A stretch of 64,000 bases of DNA from Mycoplasma sp. CAG:776. GTDB lineage: Bacteria; Bacillota_I; Bacilli_A; RF39; UBA660. Where the stretch lies: positions 67,720 to 131,719 of the forward strand of contig FR903077.1 of NCBI GenBank assembly GCA_000438195.1, written 5' to 3'. The notes under the pieces were generated by a model. The model was not told the DNA's origin and searched no databases. It saw nothing but the letters and a program-made list of their open reading frames with translations. Each line of letters opens with the position of its first letter. The first letter of the stretch is position 1. Position numbers and translations under genes: made by a program. Below are positions 59,989 through 64,000 of the stretch, piece after piece.

Positions 59989-62580
59989 ATGAACGATAGC
60001 AATTTACAAGAACAATATGCATTATTAGAAGAGGAGAAAAAAGAAAATAACAAAAAAACTATTATAATTATTATCTTATGTATTTTAATTATTTTAGTAA
60101 CAATTTTAGGAATAGTATTTTCATTATCTGGACGCAAGAAAACATGTACAATAAATTGTGATTTAGATGGTGATGGCATAATTGAAACCAACATTGATTT
60201 AGATGGCGATGGAATTTGTGACGTTAACTGCGATACTGATGGTGATGGTAAACCAGATATTAATATTGATTGGAAAGGTGATAGAAAACCACATTTCAAT
60301 ATTGATACAGATGGTGATGGAAAGCCAGATGTTAATTTAGTAAATAAGGATACAGATGGTGATGGAAAACCAGATTTCAATATTGATTTAGATGATGACG
60401 GATGGCCTGATATTAATATTGATTTAGACAATACAAATACTTGTGATTTAAATTGTGATACTGATGGCGATAATAAACCAGACATAAATATAGATGCTAA
60501 TGGTGATGGCAAACCAGATGTAAATGTGGATACCGATGGAGATGGTAAACCAGATAAAAATTTAATAGATCAAGATACTGATGGTGATGGTGTATGTGAT
60601 TTAAACTGTGACACCGATGGTGATGGTTTTCCAGATACAAATATTGATACAAACGGTGATGGAAAACCAGATTTGAATATTGATAATGACAATGATGGTG
60701 TGTGTGATGTAAATTGCGATACCAATAATGATGGTAAACCAGATGTAAATATTGATATAGATGGTGATGGTAAACCAGATATAAATGTAGATACCGATGG
60801 CGATGGAAAACCAGATGAAAATAAAACAAATCAAGATACTGATAATGATGGTGTATGTGACTTAAATTGTGATACGAACCATGATGGCAAACCGGATATC
60901 AATATTGATATAGATGGTGATGGAAAACCAGACATTAACATCGATACTGATGATGATGGTGTATGTGATATAAATTGTGATACTGATGGTGATGGAAAGC
61001 CAGATATCAATATTGATACTGATAATGATGGAACATGTGATTTAAATTGTGATACTAATGGCAATGGAAAGCCAGATATCAATATTGATGCTGATAATGA
61101 TGGAACATGTGATTTAAATTGTGATACTGATGGCGATGGCAAACCGGATATAAATATTGACTATGATGGCGATGGCAAACCAGACTTTAATGTAGATACT
61201 GATAAAGATGGCAAACCAGATAAAAATTTAACAGATCAAGATACCAATGGTGACGGTGTATGTGACCTAAACTGTGATACAGATAAGGACGGCTTCCCAG
61301 ATACTAATATTGATATAGATGGTGATGGAAAACCAGACATTAACATCGATACTGATGGTGATGGAAAACCAGACATTAACATTGATGTAGATAAAGATGG
61401 CAAACCAGATGTAAATATCGATACCGATGGTGATGGCAAACCAGATGAAAATTTAACCGACCAAGATACCAATGGCGATGGTGTATGTGACTTAAATTGT
61501 GATACTGATGGTGATGGAAAACCGGATACTAATATAGATGTAGATGGTGATAAAAATCCAGACATTAACATCGATACTGATAATGATGGAGTTTGTGATT
61601 TAAATTGTGACACTGATGGCGATGGTAAACCGGATACTAATATAGATGTAGATGGTGATGGCAAACCAGACATAAATATTGATACCGATGGTGATGGAAA
61701 GCCAGATGAAAATTTAACCGACCAAGATACCAATGGTGATGGCGTATGTGATCTAAATTGCGATACCAATAATGATGGCAAACCAGACACTAATATAGAT
61801 GTAGATGGCGATGGTGTATGCGATCTAAATTGTGATAATAATGGTGATGGTGTATGTGACACAAATTGTGTAGGAGAGCTATATAGTAGTGCAGACTTAA
61901 GCAGTTTAAAAGTAGGAAACTATACATTAAAACCAAGCTTTAATAAAGATATTACTGATTATACAGTTGAGGTTGATAGTAATTTAACCGAAGTATTAGT
62001 AAGTGCAACAGCTGTAAATTCAAAATCTAAAATAATTGGAGCTGGAACAGTAAAACTAACAAGTGACTCAACAAGAGTATCAATTACCGTAATTGCTCAA
62101 AATGGAAAGACTAAAACTTATAATATTACAATTAATAAAGCTAAGAACCCTAGTACTTCTGAAGAAGGAAGTGGAAATGTAGATATTGGGACATCAGAAA
62201 ATGGAATTTTAACTGTAAGTTTTACAAAGCCAATGTATGCAACAAATATATGGCCAGGATGGACGGGAATACACGAATTTACAATAAAAAATAATTCTGA
62301 TAAAGCTGTTGTGTATAATATAAATTTAATAAATGTAACAAATACATTTACAAGTGATAATTTTGTATACACCCTAGTAAAAGATGGAAAAACACTTATC
62401 ACTAAAACTCCAGCTTTAAAATCAGATGGTAAAGTAATTGAAAACCTAGTGATAGCACCTGGAGAAACAGCTGTTTTCCAAATGAATTATGAATTTGTAG
62501 AAATTGGTAAACCACAAGATTATGATCAAGGTAAAAACTATAAAGGAACCATAGAAATACAAATTGTATCTGCAAATTAA
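59989..62580 (+). CDS. membrane-anchored giant Ca-binding-type repeat protein (DxDGDG array + cadherin-like + TasA-like domain)
   Basis: This 863-residue protein has a short cytoplasmic head, one membrane helix (about 24-47, IIIIILCILIILVTILGIVF) and an extracellular array from about 52 to 627. The array is built of 13-15-residue units of the type DTDGDGKPDINI, like thrombospondin type 3/dockerin calcium loops. Fifteen CxxxC pairs (mostly CDLNC) are spread through it. A cadherin-like beta-sandwich follows (about 632-725, SLKVGNYTLKPSFNKDITDY), then a C-terminal domain (about 740-863) resembling the adjacent TasA-like protein. The array is extremely acidic and should stiffen with Ca2+. GTG 59980 is less likely than ATG 59989, which has GGGAG 8 nt upstream. 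It probably presents or anchors the fibres. Confidence 0.85.
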   Translation: MNDSNLQEQYALLEEEKKENNKKTIIIIILCILIILVTILGIVFSLSGRKKTCTINCDLDGDGIIETNIDLDGDGICDVNCDTDGDGKPDINIDWKGDRKPHFNIDTDGDGKPDVNLVNKDTDGDGKPDFNIDLDDDGWPDINIDLDNTNTCDLNCDTDGDNKPDINIDANGDGKPDVNVDTDGDGKPDKNLIDQDTDGDGVCDLNCDTDGDGFPDTNIDTNGDGKPDLNIDNDNDGVCDVNCDTNNDGKPDVNIDIDGDGKPDINVDTDGDGKPDENKTNQDTDNDGVCDLNCDTNHDGKPDINIDIDGDGKPDINIDTDDDGVCDINCDTDGDGKPDINIDTDNDGTCDLNCDTNGNGKPDINIDADNDGTCDLNCDTDGDGKPDINIDYDGDGKPDFNVDTDKDGKPDKNLTDQDTNGDGVCDLNCDTDKDGFPDTNIDIDGDGKPDINIDTDGDGKPDINIDVDKDGKPDVNIDTDGDGKPDENLTDQDTNGDGVCDLNCDTDGDGKPDTNIDVDGDKNPDINIDTDNDGVCDLNCDTDGDGKPDTNIDVDGDGKPDINIDTDGDGKPDENLTDQDTNGDGVCDLNCDTNNDGKPDTNIDVDGDGVCDLNCDNNGDGVCDTNCVGELYSSADLSSLKVGNYTLKPSFNKDITDYTVEVDSNLTEVLVSATAVNSKSKIIGAGTVKLTSDSTRVSITVIAQNGKTKTYNITINKAKNPSTSEEGSGNVDIGTSENGILTVSFTKPMYATNIWPGWTGIHEFTIKNNSDKAVVYNINLINVTNTFTSDNFVYTLVKDGKTLITKTPALKSDGKVIENLVIAPGETAVFQMNYEFVEIGKPQDYDQGKNYKGTIEIQIVSAN
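60150..61870 (+). repeat. coding tandem repeat array, DxDGDGxPD units
   Basis: At the DNA level, units such as GATACTGATGGTGATGGAAAACC recur dozens of times with synonymous differences (GGT/GGC/GGA, GAT/GAC), encoding degenerate DTDGDGKPDxNI repeats. Higher-order blocks are visible: units ending in NLTDQDTNGDGVCDLNCDTD recur at about 61210-61290, 61440-61510 and 61700-61770, so the array grew by duplication of long blocks. Confidence 0.9.
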
Positions 62581-62587
62581 AAAAGAG

Positions 62588-62616
62588 AAAGTAAATATAA
62601 AAGTATTTACTTTTTT
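62588..62616 (+). terminator. terminator of the repeat-protein gene
   Basis: AAAGTAAATA/TATTTACTTT (62588-62597 with 62604-62613) is followed by T residues. Confidence 0.8.
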
Positions 62617-62628
62617 GATGGAATAATC

Positions 62629-62657
62629 TTGTATTTTAAGAAGTTATAAGCTATAAT
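62629..62657 (+). promoter_or_regulatory. sipW promoter
   Basis: TTGTAT (62629-62634), 17 bp, TATAAT (62652-62657), 26 nt before the ATG, with GGAGGGG as ribosome site. Confidence 0.55.
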
Positions 62658-62683
62658 ATATAATAGAATAGGAGGGGCTCAAC

Positions 62684-63466
62684 ATGAAAGGTAGAAAATT
62701 TTCATGGCAAGCAATTGTCCATATTATTTTTAAAATATTATCATGGGCTCTTTTTATAATCCTTTTACTAATAGCTATTTTTCTTTTATATTATTATATA
62801 GCAAATAAAATTTATGTTAAAAATGGACCAGGATATGAACCAAAATTTTCAATATATACTATAGCATCTGGATCTATGGTACCAAATATAAACATATATG
62901 ATGCAGTTATAAATATGCGTATTGATGACCCAAATGATTTAAAAGTAGGAGATGTTATCACATTTCGTTCCTCAAATCCAACAAATATTAATATGACAGT
63001 AACTCATAGAATTAAAGCAATAACAAAAGATTCAGATGGAAACGCTTGTTATGTAACAAAAGGTGACGCTAATCCAATAGAGGATGAAGTATGTGCAAAA
63101 TATAAAAATGTCATAGGAAAAGTTATTATAAGAATTCCTGGAGTTGGCCATATACAACGTTTCTTGGCATCAGGAATAGGATGGATGTTATTTATTCTGA
63201 TACCCGCTTTGATTATTATTGGTAAAGATATTATGAAGATAACTAAGCTTTCATCAATCAAAGAAAATGCTAGTAAAATGACTGATAAAAAACGAAAAGA
63301 CCCTAAAAAAGAAGCAGCTGAGAAAAAACGAAAAGAAGAAATAAAAAGAAAATTATTAAATGAAAATAAAGGAACTAAAGAATACTATCGTGATCCAACT
63401 ATCAAAATAATTGAGAAGAAAAAAACTAAAAAAGAAAATGATAAACAAAAACGAAAGAAAAAATAA
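62684..63466 (+). CDS. sipW: SipW-type signal peptidase I
   Basis: SipW is the ER-type (S26B) signal peptidase that matures TasA-family proteins in Bacillus. The 260-residue protein has an N-terminal membrane helix (about 18-41), the catalytic serine in IASGSMVPNI (Ser64), and the ER-type His, not Lys, in MTVTHRIKAI (His108), followed by a GDANPIEDE loop and GKVIIRIPGVG. A second helix (about 166-184) precedes a highly basic Lys/Arg/Glu tail (about 195-260) that looks coiled-coil and is longer than usual. Its likely clients are the proteins encoded at 38833, 57263 and 59341. It ends in a hairpin shared with the convergent gene. Confidence 0.9.
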   Translation: MKGRKFSWQAIVHIIFKILSWALFIILLLIAIFLLYYYIANKIYVKNGPGYEPKFSIYTIASGSMVPNINIYDAVINMRIDDPNDLKVGDVITFRSSNPTNINMTVTHRIKAITKDSDGNACYVTKGDANPIEDEVCAKYKNVIGKVIIRIPGVGHIQRFLASGIGWMLFILIPALIIIGKDIMKITKLSSIKENASKMTDKKRKDPKKEAAEKKRKEEIKRKLLNENKGTKEYYRDPTIKIIEKKKTKKENDKQKRKKK

Positions 63467-63487
63467 TTAAATTTCTTTCGTTTTTTT
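63447..63487. terminator. bidirectional terminator between sipW and the FemAB-type gene
   Basis: Fourteen-base perfect arms AAAAACGAAAGAAA/TTTCTTTCGTTTTT (63447-63460 with 63472-63485), with a T run, sit across the two adjacent stop codons. Confidence 0.8.
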
Positions 63488-64000
63488 ATTAAATTCTTTT
63501 GCTAATAATCCTTTTTTTATAAGAGTTCTATATACACGTTCGTTAAGAATAAGATCAAATTCACCAATAAATTCATAAATATGGGGTTTAAACCCCAATT
63601 TGAATTGATTTAGACCTTTATAAGGGTTACTAATAGTAAAATCTCCTGTCATTCCATTCAAATCTACAAATTTAAATTGATCTTTATAAAATTCTAAAAT
63701 ATTATAGTGCAAGAAATAATTAGGATCAAAATGTTTGAAAGCTTTATCATAACCACTAATAGCGATATGAATTCGATTAAGATAACGTATAACAAAAGCA
63801 CCCGCAATATAATCATTTCTATTCTCACGTAATCCTTTTGTTGCTATTTCAATATCATTTTTATAAGTTAATAATATTTTATCAGAATTCATTTTTTCTT
63901 TAATATAAATATCACTCGAATGTTGGATTAATTTATGAGATATTTCTTGGTTACGTTCGAACTCTTGATCATATAGTCGTTTGCTGTTAACTAAGTATTG
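63467..64000 (-). CDS. FemAB/MurM-type peptidoglycan aminoacyltransferase (5'-truncated)
   Basis: FemAB enzymes add amino acids from charged tRNA to lipid II to build interpeptide bridges. The minus-strand frame is open from the window edge (QYLVNSKRLYDQEF ...), so the real start lies beyond 64000; the ATG at 63892 is internal. The visible part has a helical coiled-coil-like arm (KRLYDQEFERNQEISHKL) and the GNAT-like C-terminal half with DYIAGAFVIRYL, LHYNILEFYKD, GDFTISNPYKGLNQFKLGFK and YEFIGEFDLIL. GLNQFKLGF and GEFDL are typical FemA/FemX C-terminal motifs. Together with MurT it points to an amidated, branched peptidoglycan. The bridge amino acid is unknown. Confidence 0.85.
   Translation of the reverse strand, partial: QYLVNSKRLYDQEFERNQEISHKLIQHSSDIYIKEKMNSDKILLTYKNDIEIATKGLRENRNDYIAGAFVIRYLNRIHIAISGYDKAFKHFDPNYFLHYNILEFYKDQFKFVDLNGMTGDFTISNPYKGLNQFKLGFKPHIYEFIGEFDLILNERVYRTLIKKGLLAKEFNKKTKEI

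Noticed and set aside
60497..61862. Long minus-strand open frames rich in Ser/Pro or His/Tyr opposite the repeat gene
   Set aside because: They are mirror images of the GAT-GGT-GAT repeats and lack ribosome sites; the plus-strand product has clear domains.
60150..61870. Dense tandem repeats that could suggest a CRISPR array or satellite
   Set aside because: The units keep one open frame with synonymous changes, have no unique spacers of constant length, and encode a clear calcium-loop pattern.
1..64000. TGA read as tryptophan (Mollicute code)
   Set aside because: TGA ends several intact genes (8781, 9718, 17179) at sensible positions, and tryptophan is encoded by TGG.

Overview
This window comes from a strongly AT-rich, low-GC Gram-positive chromosome. 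TGA is used as a stop codon (for example at the ends of the genes at 8781 and 17179), so it is not a Mycoplasma/Spiroplasma-type genome. A T-box leader on pheST, MurT/GatD, an LTA-synthase-like enzyme, FtsEX with an M23 hydrolase, a FemAB-type transferase and a SipW-type signal peptidase all point to a walled Bacilli-class Firmicute. An uncultured gut lineage (RF39- or Erysipelotrichales-like) is my inference, not something the sequence proves. There are no rRNA or tRNA genes, no CRISPR array, no transposase and no phage module.

Region 1 (1-13905) is a cell-surface glycan locus, all on the + strand. It runs from a 5'-truncated UDP-GlcNAc 2-epimerase through a GtrA/GtrB/membrane-transferase-like trio, a deacetylase-like gene, a radical SAM enzyme, a three-domain glycosyltransferase/pyruvyltransferase, two GT2 enzymes and a polymerase-GT4 fusion to a TagA/WecG-type transferase. 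The epimerase and TagA fit a ManNAc-containing linkage unit. The convergent glmS gene feeds the same amino-sugar pool. MurT and a GatD-like partner without its catalytic residues follow.

Region 2 (17.7-31.6 kb) is mixed housekeeping: a ZIP metal transporter, a minimal SufC-SufB pair, a frameshifted FAD reductase, uvrB, a lipoprotein, an NTF2-like protein, ltaS-like, lgt, a thioredoxin reductase-like gene, a DUF3048-type protein and small unknowns. Region 3 (31.6-47.9 kb) holds rubrerythrin, T-box-pheST, a GreA-like protein, an amidoligase, a TasA-like protein behind an operator-containing promoter, ftsEX plus an M23 hydrolase, tilS, ftsH with an extra C-terminal motif, a ribbon-helix-helix regulator and a dCMP deaminase-like gene.

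Region 4 (47.9-64 kb) is the most unusual part. It carries a multi-domain anchored surface protein, then a surface-protein gene with an 11-G tract in its signal peptide (out of frame here) and a C-terminal segment of atypical codon use that resembles a diversified lectin-like variable region. After typA, a candidate ncRNA, an HD protein and tex come two TasA/camelysin-like fibre candidates, a very acidic membrane-anchored protein with a long Ca-binding-type DxDGDG repeat array, and a SipW-type signal peptidase. I read 57.2-63.5 kb as a self-contained matrix or fibre export system. The window ends in a truncated FemAB-type gene.
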